This document shows, in pieces, positions 13,501 through 26,942 of a stretch of DNA of 64,000 bases (positions within the stretch are counted from its first letter, which is position 1; each line of letters starts with the position of its first letter). Below the pieces are notes generated by a model. The model was not told the origin of the DNA. It was given only the letters and a program-made list of their open reading frames with translations, and did not search any database. Both the position numbers and the translations under genes were made by a program. This DNA is from Populus alba (taxonomy: Eukaryota; Streptophyta; Magnoliopsida; Malpighiales; Salicaceae), in NCBI RefSeq assembly GCF_005239225.2, contig NC_133296.1, positions 1,798,001 to 1,862,000 of the forward strand. The letters are read 5' to 3'.

Positions 13501-16212
13501 CATGTTGATGGGCCAGCTCTTTTGCCTGTTGTATCCTTACCATGGTGGTCCACTCCATCTTTCCTGTTAAACCAGCATTCTTTTTCTTCATCACCGCCAT
13601 CGCCTGTTACCCTTTCTGTGGTGAGCAGAATAAAAAATAATAACTCTGGATGGCTCAACACAGTTAGCAATGCTGCATCTTCTGGATCAGGAAAGGCATC
13701 AATTCCATCTGGCGCCATAGCTGCTGTTTTCCATAGTTGTGTGCCCCAAGATTCACAACCTGCTCACTTGAGAAAAGTTAACTCTTTGGATCACCTAATG
13801 GTTTACACTCCTTGTGGTCATGTAGTTCAATATAAACTTTTTTCATCGGTGGGGGGAGAGCCAAGTGACATTGCTTCAAGAAATGGGCCAGCATCTTCAG
13901 TGCAGATGCAAGATGAGGAATTACGAGTTAATGTTGAATCTGTTCAATGGTGGGATGTTTGCCGAAGAGCAGATTGGCCAGAAAGAGAGGAATGCATTTC
14001 TGGAATCACTCGTAGGGGGCAAGAAACTAAAGAGACGGTCATGTACATGTCTGATGGTGAAGATGATGGTATTGGGCATTCACAGTTGGTGAAGTCCCAT
14101 GAACCATCTCATTTGTATCTCTCCAATGCAGAGGTGCAGATGAGCTCTTGGAGAATTCCACTCTGGCAGAAATCTAAGGTGTTTTTCAGAAAATCATTAT
14201 GCAGCACTTCTGCTTATCATGTTTCAACTTTGCTTATTTTCTGTTCCCTTTGTCACAGATGTATTTCTATGCAATGAGTCATCTGGGGCCTAATGAAGAG
14301 AACATCATTGAAGATCAAACTGGTCAAGAGATTGAACTGGAGAAGGTTCCTGTTCATGAGGTTGAGATTAGGCGGAGGGACCTATTGCCTGTTTTTGACC
14401 ATTTTCACAGGACCTCTGAATGGAGTGAACGGTAATTCACAAGTTTTTCAGCATTGTAGATATGGTAACTGGGTAATAATTGTTAGTGAGGTTACCTCGT
14501 TCATTTTTTCCATATTCAGTTGTTTTGTTTGTTTTATTTTAAGAGTGCTTTACACCCCACTTGTTTCTAGAACTTTTTCTTTTATAGTAATGGTAAGTTG
14601 GAAGCTGTTTGCAAATTCTATCGTATTGAGCTTGCTAATTGTGCAAGAATAAAAAAAAGATGCAAGGCTTGTTCTTTGCTGAATATTGATTTCATGGAGC
14701 GAAAGCAAAATTTTCTTACTCCTGACACTCTTGTAGGGCTTATTGCTTTAGCTCATATTTCCTTCTGGGATCCCTGTCAGATATTCCATTTTGTGCTTCT
14801 TAATTTTTTCTATTTTTCACATCCACTGCAATGCTCGTTGCCATTTCTTTCTTTCTTTTTTTTGCAATCTTCAGAAGAATGGAAGCATTAAATGAAGAAC
14901 ACTTTAGAATGTTAATTTTTTTTCAAATAAAGAATTGAAAAACAGGTAGACACGCAACAAATGATTTATGCTTCTTAATGCATGGGAGATTTAGCAAAAT
15001 ATTTTCATCCATTTTGTTCAGAGTTTGTTTCACTCATCTAAGATTTTCATCCATTTTGTAGTAGGAAATGGTTGAATAGTGTAGAATATCCATCTAAATA
15101 ACATGTCCAAAATTTTCTTGTCAACCATGTTCATCTCAGATGTGAACTCAACCTTTTGTTTTGTGCAGGGCTCAAGGTGGCGTAAGATACTCAACCTTAT
15201 CTTCTGGATCTCGTGGAGTCAAAGAGTCTGAAGACGCTGTTATTTCCCACACTGAGATTGTCTCACCTAGTTCTGTTCCAAATTCAGATGGCGGTATGAT
15301 ACTTTTCAAAGTCCATGTTTTATGAATTTTAGAAATAATGACTTGTTTTACTCTTTTTACATGTTCACCAGGATCATCAACAAAATTTTATCCCCCGATG
15401 ATGCAAGCTGTTAATTCTAATGCTGGTGAAGGAGGGATTTCTTTGTTGGCATCACCTATTCTGTATGAAAGCTCTACTAACAAAGATAGTGGTTCGATTT
15501 CATTCAAACAAACTCAAATGGGTGCTACTCCTGCTGAGAACAGTAATTTTATCAATAGCAATGTAACATCTTTAACAAATGGTCCACTTACTGCTGAAAG
15601 ATTGATTGCAAAAGACGTTCAGTCATCAGAAAGTGGTGTCACCAGTGAAGCTTCAAACATAAGTTCCAATCGTTCTGATTTGAGTATGAACAGTATAGAT
15701 GAGGGACCAGCAAACGATTCCCAAGATTTTGAGCATTTTTTCCAAGAGGGTTACTGTAAAGCTTCAGACTTGAAAGAATGTCAAGAATCAACTGAAGTTC
15801 TTACTTTTGTGGACAACAACAGCAGTCCTTGTGATGTAGATAAATCCGAGGAAGATGGTGACAATGACGACATGCTTGGATGTGTTTTTTCTTTCTCCGA
15901 AGAAGGTATGAATCTGGAAGTCATGTAAAAGTTTTTCTTCTATATCGTGAAAAATTAACATGAACACTATAAATTAGGAAGCGGTTGCTGAATTGTGTAT
16001 GTACAATTTCATGCTTCTTAATTTCTTGTTTCTCCTGAATTATATTTTGACGTTATTCACAATCTACATTGTATTTAGTTTTGATTGGATTCTCAAACTT
16101 TTTGCACTTTACTTCAATGATAAAGTTGTTTCTGATGTCAGCACGGGCTGTGCTGTAATTAGTTCATACCCCATCCTGATGAAGTTGTCTTTTTATTTTG
16201 CTGACAGGTTGA
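10597..16212 (+). CDS. ATG18H: Autophagy-related protein 18h (PROPPIN with BCAS3-like C-terminus)
   Basis: Phosphoinositide-binding WD40 propeller of the ATG18 family, acting at forming autophagosomes. Exons are 10597-10785, 11544-11993, 12326-12769, 13044-13289, 13375-14178, 14259-14431, 15169-15293, 15372-15905 and a terminal piece at 16208-16212; all are in frame, giving 989 residues. The N-terminus has a serine/asparagine tract then NSLKFISSC and ASSGVRSASASVAAS, as in Arabidopsis ATG18h. Propeller words include LLLGYSNGFQV, TVRFYSLRSHNYVHVLRF-like sequence, AHTSPISALCFDPSGTLLVTAS and HGNNINIFRI. The lipid-binding L/FRRG motif appears as LHRG, degenerate in its first Arg. The BCAS3-like region includes NVESVQWWDVCRRADWPERE. 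The first ATG in this frame after an upstream TTG is 10597. The splice to 16208 restores the SEEG ending; reading through would stop at 15928. Confidence 0.93.
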
Positions 16213-19200
16213 TGTCGGTTTTCCTGTTTTCAAGTTCTGCTTGGTTCAAGCTGCCATTCCTTACAGTTCAATTTGTTCTGAAAAAGTCAGCCTAATGGGG
16301 GTGGTTAGAAGCTAATTGATAAATGTGGCAATAATTGCCTTTTCAACAATGGAATGCTACTGACTGATTGATACGAGTAGTGAGATAATCTTGGCAGATA
16401 TATTACTGCCGTTGTAAATGCCAGGCTTCTGCCCTTCTAATTCTCATGTACATGTTGTAAATTGATGTCCAAATACCAACGATTTGTGTGGAAAGGTTCT
16501 TTCTGTGCTGTGTAACATTATTTGTTCTTCAAAGAAAAAGAAAAAATAGAATAAAGAAAAATAAATTGAAATGATCTCGTTATCAATATGCTTTTTTTGC
16601 CTTTTCTGTAAGATGCATAATGCTTTTAACAACTGTTATCCATGTCCAATTACAGATTCAGGGATATCTGGTGGATCGTTTTATTCTCTTGCAGTGCGAA
16701 TTCAGGTTCTTGGTTTCGGGTATGTGTACTTGAATGTTGGGATTTTTTGTTGGTAAGCTATTTTATGGCCATGTAGCAAGAACTCTTAGATTTCGAATTC
16801 AAAAGAGGGCACATGAACTCTGCATGGCAGTCTCTAAACCCCTAAAAAACTTTGCATCACTCTTTCGGTGGTGCTGATCTGCAGGGTTTGGCTCCGCACA
16901 ACTGCATACCATAGCTCAAGTTCTCACTTCTCACTTCTCACTTCTCACGGTGGTGTTGGTGCTTGCCCATACTTTTCCAGATAAGTTTTTCTATTCTTCC
17001 TATACTCCAGCTCTTATTTGTCGGCAGATAAGTGAGTACATGTTTGTACATGTGTTCTAGAGATAGAGAGAGAGAGAGAGAGGAAACAGCCAAAATCACA
17101 CTGCAAATTTTGATGTGCAACACTAGTGGGGTTTAGATGGTGACATTCATTCAAGTCTCTACTTTGGATACCCAGACATCCTGCATATTTGTACGCTTGT
17201 GGGCTGCCTTAGCAGTTATATTACTGGCAAGAAATCCAGCTAAAAAAAAAGGTCCCGCTTTGGACGTCACCATATCAAGAAAAGAGGCAGCCAAAGAAGT
17301 GGTCCTTTCTATTTACACCCCAAATAGTTGCTAAGATTTTCTATATCCATTACCAAGTTGACCACAGCTTCTTTACTGAATCTCTAAACTATCCTAGAGA
17401 AGAAATAGCAATGAGATAACGATGCAGAACTCGTTTAGGCCTGCAGCCCCGAGATGACACTGTGCCCAAGTCCTGTCCTCTCATGGGTTTGCAATTTGCA
17501 TTCTCTTCATTGAACACTCAATTTGAATGGGGCCAGCTTTGTGGTGGCCTATTCTCTCTGGGTCCCATAAGACTTGGTTTGTAGTGATAATGATGAAGGG
17601 ATATTTGCTTATGGACAACAGAGTGAAGCATGCAAATTGCTAAACAGCATTCGTGATTTGGATAAAGTTTTGATTCGCACACTGTTCTCTTCTCAAAAGC
17701 AAACCGAGATGACTAGTCTAGTGCATTCAAGGGAATGGATCCTCTAGATGTTGCTCCCAAGATCTTGTGTAGATAAATAAGCATAAATGGGTAGATAATT
17801 CAGCCCGTCAACCTAAGCTTTAGATCATAGGTGACGGAGCTTCCAAGCTTCGGTCACATGGTTTGGTGTGCTAGTGATAGTTACCCATCGAACAATTCTC
17901 ATGAATGAATAATGAATGTACAGCACACAGTCATCAATTAGATATGAAGCCAAGTTGGCCCTAGTTTTTAATTCTCCAGAGACTAGGAAAAAATCATTTT
18001 CAATGGAGGGGTCAGGACAAAAGACATGTAGTTCACGCAATGCCCTACCACTAGTCTCTCCTTATAATTGGAGATTTGTATATTAGTGGGAGATAGGTTT
18101 CTAGCTTTTCTGACCATAGGGCATAGAATTTGATGAAAAGAAGTGGCAAATTGTCTAGGGTAATTATGTGTAGTTACTAGGTTTTGCTGTCGGTCAAGCT
18201 CGTAAATGAATTTGCTTCTTATGATATTGTTTTGTGTGCAATCACAAGATTTTTCTCAAAAAATAAAAAATAAAAAAAAATCATAAGAAAAATTGCAAGT
18301 GTAAGAACAAAATTACGTGAATGGGTTTGATTCTGGATAATCTGTCCAATATAAACTTAAAAATTCACTCAAAAATACTTCCTTGATTATTGAGATTCGA
18401 GACTATGTATAGCATGAATAAAAAATAGAGTTATAGGCTAAAATTGTAAGAAAACAAAGGAAAAACTATAATATTTTTTTAAAAATTTGTAACTCAATAA
18501 TGCAATGAAAAAATAACATAATAACTACTTATATAGAGGTTTAAAATTTTATTAGGTTGTGTAATTTATATTTTTAGGCTTCTTCCCAGACTTAGACTTT
18601 ATCTATTTACTCCATATATATATATTCGCAACAAGTATCAAAATCATAATTAAAAAAACTATTTATAGTTAAAAATTAACACAAAGTTTATCAAATAATT
18701 TAAATAGTTGAGTTGTACCTTTCGGTTTCTTGAGTGGTTAGTTGAAAATTTTGAATTTGATTGTAGATTAAGCTGAGAAATTGATTATTATTTAAGATTT
18801 TCTCAAAGATTAGATGATGCTTCGCAGATGTAATGTGAATAGAACAGTATTGGCTCGGACAAAAAAATAAAAAGAAAAAAAAATCACGAGTAGCCACTCG
18901 AACTAGCCCTCTAGCAACTGTATCAGCTAATCAACTAAGATATGATTGAATACTTGGGTTGAAGTCGCTAAAGATAGTGCTTGAATCTTCACAATTTCAT
19001 GACCGAATTATGGATCATTTGAATTATATGTAGGCGTTCTAGCTATTCACCCAATCAACTTCGAACACATAATTCAGTCTTTAATATTGTGGGACCAAAC
19101 AGAAAATAATATGTATGTGCATGGCCCCCAAAAAAAAAAAATTCACTAAAATTTGACACCTTTCATTCAAAATTCTCAGTGCAAAATGCGCACACACCCA

Positions 19201-20052
19201 TTGTGATAGGAAAATAAAAGCTCTCGAACAAGGAAGGGAAAATTTAGGGTTGTTAATGTCAAGAACAATGGTTCTAGAAGCATATATATATCTTTGGCCA
19301 TTTTTTCTTCTGAAGTCGCATTGAATCAAATTACAATCTCCATATCACAATCAAGACTATAAACCTAGCAATCTGATGAGATTCTTAGCATCTGACAACG
19401 TGAGATTTTTTAAAAATATATTAAAATAATATATTTTTTAAAATTTAAATTTATATTTTGAAAGGGTTCTTCACGGTACTCTATATGAATGTTTTTGATA
19501 TTGATTCATTGTAATCTTTTTTATAATTTTTTTTTTTAGTTTTTAATGATTTGAGTTTCTCGATCAGCATCTTCTCATACTAAATTCAAAGTCTCCTTTC
19601 AATCGAATTTTAGACAAAACATTTATACTTGTATTGATGCATTTGTAAAAAGTTTCTTTCTCAAAATCCTCATTTAACTCTCTATCCATTCATAATTCAT
19701 TCTCTAATTAATCAATATTTGATTGGAAAAAATAATAATTGTAGCCTCTCTGATCGAGGCTAATGAAAGGAATAGTCTGTATTCATTAAACACATAATTA
19801 GTGGAATGTGGAGAGATAATATTGGAGGATGAGAAGAAAAGAGGAGGGGAGCAGGTAAGATAAGAGTAGATATCTTCTTTGAAAGAATCTGTTGACCATT
19901 GAAGGGAGATATATTGAATTCGCAATCACTATTGTTTATGGTGACTCTTCATCATTTATTTTAGAAGAGACAAATTTTACCTCTTAATACAAATCTCAAG
20001 ACATAAATGCAACAAGATTTTGCATCGCTTTCACTTGTTCCTATCACATGCT

Positions 20053-20056
<4 letters not shown>
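16213..20056. other. 3' flank of ATG18H and intergenic DNA
   Basis: No gene found. Simple repeats include four TTCTCAC units at 16921-16948 and a GA tract at about 17061-17082. Open frames at 17137-17334, 17825-18040 and 19081-19329 have no recognisable protein features. Confidence 0.5.
16921..16948 (+). repeat. (TTCTCAC)x4 short tandem repeat
   Basis: Four exact 7-bp units in tandem, non-coding. Confidence 0.9.

Positions 20057-20117
<61 letters not shown>
20057..20117. repeat. (AT)30 microsatellite
   Basis: About 30 uninterrupted AT units, followed by a GT-rich variant tract up to about 20155. Likely length-polymorphic. Confidence 0.95.
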
Positions 20118-20120
<3 letters not shown>

Positions 20121-20984
20121 TATGTATATGTGCATGTGTGTGTATGTGTATGGGGTGCAGCTCCCCTTGGTTTTGGATCCTAACACTGCGAATAGATTGA
20201 TCACTATTGATATCCTTATCAACAGTATTTTAATATGGCGATTAAGATTAAGATCAAGAAAGAAAGAAAAAGGCATAGCATTTGCACACAACAATGTTTT
20301 TTTTTTTTTCTTTGGCTTTAGTGCTTTTTTCATTGCACTCACTGAACAATTTTTTTTTTTTTATTCTTAGATAGTTAGGTATTTCACATTTGGGCTTGAT
20401 AAATTATTTTAATTAATTTATTGTGAGAAGCTGGGGGCAATAATATCATGCCTTGCTATATGGTTCATGCTTGATTTTATGAAAAAACAGAGATTCTGTG
20501 CTTGAAAAAAAAAAGGAGATAAATGAACCTAAATTGATGTTAAGAAAATATGTGCGCCTCCCTTCGTCCCTAAAGGGATGAAGAGAAGAAATTAGGTGCA
20601 AAAACCGATGGGACAAGAGAAAAAAGAAAATAAAAGAAAAGAAAGAAAAATGGTTTGTCACAACCTCGTTGAAGGACAGTTGCCGCCATGCTCCGCCTAG
20701 GAAGGAAGCTCCTGGCAAAATGATTTCAACGACACCAAAAGAGACTGTGCATGCCCCGGCCGTTGGGTGCAAACAGATAATGGAGAGACAAAAACGAAGA
20801 GGAAGTAGATGCTGAGAAAATAAAATAGAGGAATCAAAATGTTTTTTTTGCCGTGCATAGTAAATCGCTCAAGATCCCATCCATTGTATTAAAAAAAAAT
20901 TAGACAATGTGCATTTGTCTTATTAATTAATTAACAGGGTATAGCTATGTAATTGTACTCACACCACAAAATACTATTTATTAT
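20118..20984. other. Intergenic DNA with a GC-richer unrecognised block
   Basis: The segment 20640-20780 is clearly more GC-rich than its surroundings and is open on the minus strand (frame 20446-20772). I recognise no domain. It could be a fragment of a mobile element. Confidence 0.35.
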
Positions 20985-21415
20985 AATATGTTTTTTTAAT
21001 TTTTATTTCAGGATTTAAGTCATGAGTTTAATAAATTAATCTAAATTGATTTGATTTATTTTTTTTAATTATTTTTTTTAATTTTATTCTTCAATATTTA
21101 GTTAATTGAAAATTAAATTTTATAATTTATTTTGATTTATTTTATATAGGATTGTCTCAATCTCATGACCTGAGTTGCAGATTTGGCGGGTTAATCTAGG
21201 TTGTCTTGGGTAGTTTTTTTATCCTTTTTTTATTTTATTTATTTATTTATTTTTAAATTTTATCTTTCAACATTAAATTATTTAGAAATTAGCCTCTATA
21301 ATTTATTTTGATTTTTTTTTTATAAGATTATCATAGTCTCATGACATGAATCATAGATTTAACAAGTTAATATAGGTCGATCAAATATATTACCATCCTA
21401 ATATTTAAAAAATAA
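20985..21415 (+). repeat. Dispersed repeat family C with about 177-bp internal period, copy 1
   Basis: Two related blocks recur: ATTGTCTCAATCTCATGAC near 21150 and ATTATCATAGTCTCATGAC near 21327. Each is followed by a GGGTTAATCTAGG-like word. Preceding TTAATTTTATTCTTCAAT-like spacers also repeat. Related to 44455-45130. Confidence 0.6.
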
Positions 21416-22618
21416 TATCATCCAATATGTCAAATTATCAATATTTAAAAAAAAATGTTGTCCAATATTCATCATATTTTGAATTTATAATTACTTTTTA
21501 TTAAAAAATACATTAATCATACTTGGACAATTTTTTTCATGTTAAATAAAAAGTAAATTATCTGACGCTCAACACACAGCTCAAGCCAATGATCTAGTAT
21601 AGACTAAGTGACATGAAATATTTAGGAGGTGTGTTCATAGGTTAGATTGATAAGTTTAAAATTCAAGAAGTTTGGACCCAAAAAAAAAAGCTTACCGACA
21701 GAAACAAGCATAAATTTTAATATGATAATTAGATAAGACTGAAATTTTTCAAACACTTTATACATACCTCTCATTCTATTCGGGTTGTTTTCATGCTCAA
21801 ATTAAGCCCTAGTGTTAATGTTTTGAAATCTTCTTTATTCTCCTTTTTATTTTCGGATTTCTTTTTTAATTAAATTTGTGATATTTATTTAATTCGAGTT
21901 TTGATAGTTTGCCGGTTTAACTTATTATTTAAAACAGTTTTGTACACTATTGCCATTCAATATTTGACATTTAGAGTTTATTAAATTAAATCTCTCTCTA
22001 TAATTTAGTTATAATTTTAAGGTTTGTGAAACTCTACCTTCAAGATTACTGGGAGCTAACAACATACTGATATTCGATTGATGGACAGTAATGACTATGA
22101 TCTCTGGTCCGATCATGTTTATTGAACAGAACATTGGTCGCCAGCATCTCTGTCTCTTGTTCAAAGTAGACAAGGAGAAGGGAGAATACAATATTTACTG
22201 AAAGAAAAGGATGTAAAGGTGAAAGGTACAATGGCATCAGGTTGTGGATCTTGCGATGCTGTCAAATATTTTAAGGCTTGATCTGAGCTTTGTAATAAAT
22301 AAATTAATAATGCTTTGCTGAGAGAGGGAGGAAAGCAAACAAAAAACACACAAACCCAGGGAAGGGGGTGAGGGAGGGAAAGTAGGAGTCCAATAATATA
22401 AAGATGAGTGACTTGACTTCACATTCTGTTTATAGCATAGTAGTAGTCTACTCTAAGAGCAAGAAAGAATCTTTAGCTACAAAGACCATAAAAGTCATCA
22501 AACCCTTTTCTTGCCTTTGAACTTTTTCAGAGAAATTAATCAACTTCTTCTACTTCTATACACTATAATAAGATCTGCCAAGTAACTTGGCTAGCAGAGA
22601 ACTTGAGAAAACCTAACA
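21416..22618. other. Intergenic DNA and upstream region of AHP1
   Basis: AT-rich. No gene found. The final 150 bases before 22619 probably hold the AHP1 leader (TTCTTCTACTTCTATAC pyrimidine stretch). Confidence 0.4.
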
Positions 22619-24134
22619 ATGGATAGTGTAGTTCAGTTGCAAAGGCAGTTAGTTGACTACAGAGCTCAACTGTTTAATGAGGTTAGTGTATAACTTGCAA
22701 TATATTAACATTAACATGGATATTCCTTAAAGAGAAGCAGAAGCTTTTGTTGTGTTTTGTTTTTACTCCTACTTTGTTTGGCCTTTCTCTGGCTGGTTGA
22801 TGATGAGTTCTTTGTGCGTGTCTGAAGGGATTCTTGGATGAGCAGTTTAACCAACTTCAACAGCTTCAAGATGAGAGCAACCCAGATTTTGTAGTTGAGG
22901 TTGTGACTCTTTTCTTTGAAGACTCTGAGAGGCTTCTCGATGAGCTGGCCAAAGCTTTGTGAGAATTTAACTCTGTAGATCTCCTCTAACATTCCTTTCC
23001 CTTCTTTCTATGGTGTTAAACATGATGGGAGATTCCACTGTCCTGATGTAAATATTTGTGGTTTTGAATAGAGAGCAGCAAAGTGTAGATTACAGGAAAA
23101 TTGATGCTCATGTTCACCAGTTGAAGGGTAGCAGCTCCAGGTATATATTTGCTAGTTCCCTCTATATTTCCATTCTCAGCACAGGTGGATTCTGGGTATA
23201 AAAAGCCATTTTTATTCACCTTGTTTAACTAGAAACTCAATCTACAGTCAAGACCAAGGTGGTCAGATGGAAGGCTTTATTCCCTTCATGGATGGTTTTT
23301 TTTCCCCAACAATGACAAGCAGCACATGACGTACCTTGACTGTTATTGTTATGGTTTCATTGCTTAAAAATCAAATTTGTAACACAGAATTTGTCATTTG
23401 CTTGAAGCGCATGTTTCACCATTGACTTGCTAAAGAATCTCCGTCCCATTTAGCATCAGTGCAGTTGTCTATGCATTGTCCAATTTTACTTCTTAATTTT
23501 TTTTTCCTGGTTAATCAATCCTGAAAAAATGGCTGATTACCGTGACTATGCATAACATTTGTGTACCAAATCAAGAGGAGTATGTTGCATATATTCTTAT
23601 CCAGGCAAAATCTTGGTCATATTTCCCCATGAACCTATTCTTCTCTTATGCCTCTTCCATCTGTTATCCTCCCACTAAAAAATGGTCTTGAAATAACAGC
23701 ATTGGGGCTCAAAGAGTTCAGAAAGTCTGCATTGGCTTCCGCAACTTCTGCGAGGAGCGAAACATTGAAGGGTAAGTTTATTTCCAACTCATGTTTCAGA
23801 TTGCTTTGCTTTAGCTTTAGCTTTAGCTTTATACCCCACAAATTGTGAGGTTCAATCTTTAAAATATATATATATAGCTATGCACAGTTTCATGTTTCTG
23901 GGGTCAAATTTGGTTCCGTGTAGGTGCCAAAAATGTCTGCAGCAAGTGAAGCATGAGTATTCCCTCGTGAAAACTAAGCTTGAAACTCTGTTCAAGGTAA
24001 GAGGGAAAATGGGAAAGAAATCATAACTTGTTTAGAATAAACAGTGTTTCACAAGCAACTGATTTCAATTTGTACGATCGCAGCTTGAGCAAAAGATCTT
24101 GGCAGCAGGAGGGTCAATTCCCTTACCAATGTAA
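22619..24134 (+). CDS. AHP1: Histidine-containing phosphotransfer protein
   Basis: Cytokinin two-component relay protein that carries phosphate from histidine-kinase receptors to nuclear response regulators. Exons are 22619-22681, 22828-22958, 23072-23140, 23700-23771, 23924-23996 and 24084-24134; all join in frame to give 152 residues, the usual length for AHP1-type proteins. Landmarks include [32 protein letters not shown], the phosphoacceptor motif [11 protein letters not shown] (acceptor His80), [15 protein letters not shown] and the C-terminal four-helix bundle segment [13 protein letters not shown]. Start 22619 is the first ATG of the exon encoding the typical [12 protein letters not shown]-terminus. 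It is closer to AHP1 than to AHP4 or pseudo-HPts because the acceptor His is retained. The paralog number in this species is not known. Confidence 0.95.
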
Positions 24135-26750
24135 TGAGGTGAAAAACATTGCAGAAGATCCCAGCCAGAAACAGCAAAATGGGATTTTGGATATGTAGAG
24201 AAGCTTTTGTTTTCTTCTTCATTGCTCTTCTTTTTCTTTTCGCGTTTCCTGTTTAGTACTTGAGCTCTAAACTTTTCTGATTATCTTTTTAGCTTAAGCT
24301 TGTATTATATCCAATGACTGAGCAATGATGAGGAGTGTGAATAAACCAGTACTTTGTTCATTACTTTTCTTCTTCCAGCTTGAAACATGGTATATCATCA
24401 GCAATGATCATCTAATCTAGTGGTAACCTTCCTTGGCAAACCACAAGGATTAGGAATCAAGTTCGGATCCACCTTCACAGCCTTGAAAAAAAAAAAAGGA
24501 AACAAAAGAAAATGCAGATCAGTGATGGAAAAAGACATCAAGATAGCATCTACAGAAGAACTTCATTTTCTTTTTAACAGTAGAAGAGAGCCTCTATGCT
24601 CCTCAATTTATCACCTTCTTCCATTGACTTTGAAGCCGATGGACGACTTGTAGTTCAAAGGTAGGTAAGACCTGTCTTTACAAAACTGAGTTGTAATTTA
24701 TACATTATTGTGGAACCTTTGCTTATGGATAATGAAGATGATCAATTGCACTAAGAATCTTATCCTTTGTGCCAAATTTCTGGTTGTTTCCAACTACTAA
24801 TCATTGGCTTTGTAAGTAAACATCACAGAACTTGATTTTTAATGGTTAGATTAAAGTTGGAAATTTCAAAAAAAATAAAAAATTATTATTTATTGGTGGG
24901 GTTAGAACTTTCCCTTTATTAAGGTAGGTGTGAAGTTTTGTCATTACAGTCATCCAATAAAATAATGAAATCCTCACTCAACCATTCTTGAAAAACCTCC
25001 AATAACCAATGTGGTGGTGCATCTCAAACCACTCCAAACTGAAGGGTTTAGTCCTGCAATATTGGTCTGCTACAACATTGACCACGACTGATTCAATGGC
25101 CATGCTTCCATCTGGATGAATAAGCTTGGATGCCATGTTACATCAAGGACAAACACACACATTGGCCATATAAAAATTGTAGCCACCGACCATTAGCGAC
25201 ATCATACTGAATTTCTTAAGAGGACAAGTGGTTGGATGTAGTTCGGTGTCAAATATCAAAAACAAAGAAAACTCCACTTTGATGGGGTGATTTGTTTATC
25301 TCCTGCAGTATATTTAAATCAACCATTCCATAATCCATGCGTTGCATTCAATTAATGGATGTGTGTGTTTTTTCATCAAGGTCAACTGTTTTCCATATGA
25401 GGTGGGATATCTCCTGGTCTGCAGGTATGTTGAAGCAAAGGCCAAAATACATGCTGTAATGGCAGAGTTCTATATTTATCTGCATGGCTCTTGTTTAAAG
25501 CATTATTAACAAACCATTTCACTTCAGTTTTCTTCTCTTCCAGTTTGATATGTTTCTCACAGGGCATGTATATATATATGGCTTTCTTGAAGTTTTGAAG
25601 ATAGCAGGAGTAGGACTTGAATCTGAATCTTATCACTTACCACACTCAACAAGGAAGAGTGTCAATGGACTAAACTCCCATTAGTGACTAACAAGGAACC
25701 TCATTGATGAATAGATTGGAAGGCTAGTTTTTCCAAAAAATGGGAGAGGGAGTAGGTGGTTATAAATGATTTAAAAAACCTGAGCAGATTTGGTAGGTTG
25801 CGTTTCCAGATGGGCAGATTCTAACATGTGATTCCCTATATTATTTTGTATTGAATGCATAATGCCTGTCTTGTATTCTTCAAGTATATTCTCAATCTTG
25901 GTCATATTATATGATCCCAATTTTGTCAACAGCAAGCAAGTGCATGTAGGTAGAACTACTAGGTAAATGCCAGAGTTTTTTAAGGAATAGGCACTTTGCC
26001 AGCTTGGAACGGAACAGCTGTTAGACAAGCAATTTTATAGTGAGACAGGACCATGTGCTTTCACAGAAACGAGCAATTTTAGGCTTTCCTGCAGAAAAAA
26101 GCTTCCTGAGGTTAGAGTACGTAGAGTCGGGTTCCATCTTCTCAGGGGGGTGTTCCAAACTTTCAAAGATAACCAATTCTAAGGCCATAATTGAAGCGTG
26201 GATTCAATGAATGATCAGATCCGGATCTAGCATATTCCATCACGAGGAACTGATTTCGCAATTTTCTTGTAGAGTACTATTAATTACTCTGGGATTAGTG
26301 AACGTCAGGTTTCAATTTCATGACTGAGAAAGGCATAGAAACTTGTAGGTAACAGCACAATGACGATCCACACAAAAAAAAAAAGCGAAAAATATATCCA
26401 GAATTACTATTCCATTACCTTCAACATATACTCTTCTGTTCTTCAGAGCTTCCTGTAGCAGCAGATTGCCTGTAATCTCTTGATACCTTCACAATCTTAA
26501 GCTGCAGAATTGACGTTTTCTATGAATTATACTAGTTTTTCTTGTTGCTCATTGATAATGAGCTGTCTTGCCCTTGACATATCTCATTCTGCTATGATCT
26601 TACGAGGTTTTTAGTTAAATGCCTGATTTCAATGTACATTCCCCGCTAAGATCACCGAGGATTTCTCCTAGAAAGGTATCCAATAACTGGAAATAGCATT
26701 AATCACAAGTTCATTGAATGTTTAAAGTTATTAGCACTGCATGCTCAACG
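24135..26750. other. Intergenic DNA downstream of AHP1, no gene seen
   Basis: Presumed AHP1 3' UTR to about 24320. Open frames at 24420-24653, 25382-25636 and 25771-26028 show no protein family signature. Confidence 0.45.
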
Positions 26751-26942
26751 TGTTGAGTTCCACATGCGCGTGGGGAATCACACATCGGTTATGATTTATG
26801 AATAAGAAGTTTAGGATGCTTATGTTTAAGATGAGCTAAAACTTATTAGTCTAAGCTTTTGGGTTAAAGTGGTGTCCTTGCTTGTGTATAAGCCTTCACG
26901 TGTTCGGGTACAAGTGACTCTCCCAGCGCAAATCTCCCAACA
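26751..26942 (+). mobile_element. Putative solo LTR (TGTTG...CAACA)
   Basis: A 192-bp block opens TGTTGAGTTCCACATG, has an internal CACACATCGGTTATG word and closes CTCCCAACA, so it has TG...CA ends with a 5-bp inverted match. The CACATCGG word near the start is common in LTRs of plant retroelements. Flanking 5-bp sequences do not match, so no target duplication is visible. Confidence 0.4.

Noticed and set aside
13116..13718. Overlapping antisense open frames across ATG18H exons 4 and 5
   Set aside because: They mirror the real coding exons and lack independent features.
18041..18095. Possible microRNA-like foldback (CACTAGTCTCTCC / GGAGATTTGTATATTAGTG)
   Set aside because: Stem is short with several mismatches; no precursor-like symmetry and no known miRNA sequence seen.
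20446..20772. 108-residue minus-strand open frame
   Set aside because: Partly reads through a low-complexity T/C-rich stretch; the GC-richer start shows no domain. Kept only as an unrecognised block.
26751..26942. Reading the TGTTG...CAACA block as a full LTR retroelement
   Set aside because: No second LTR, primer site, internal genes or target duplication; retained only as a tentative solo LTR.
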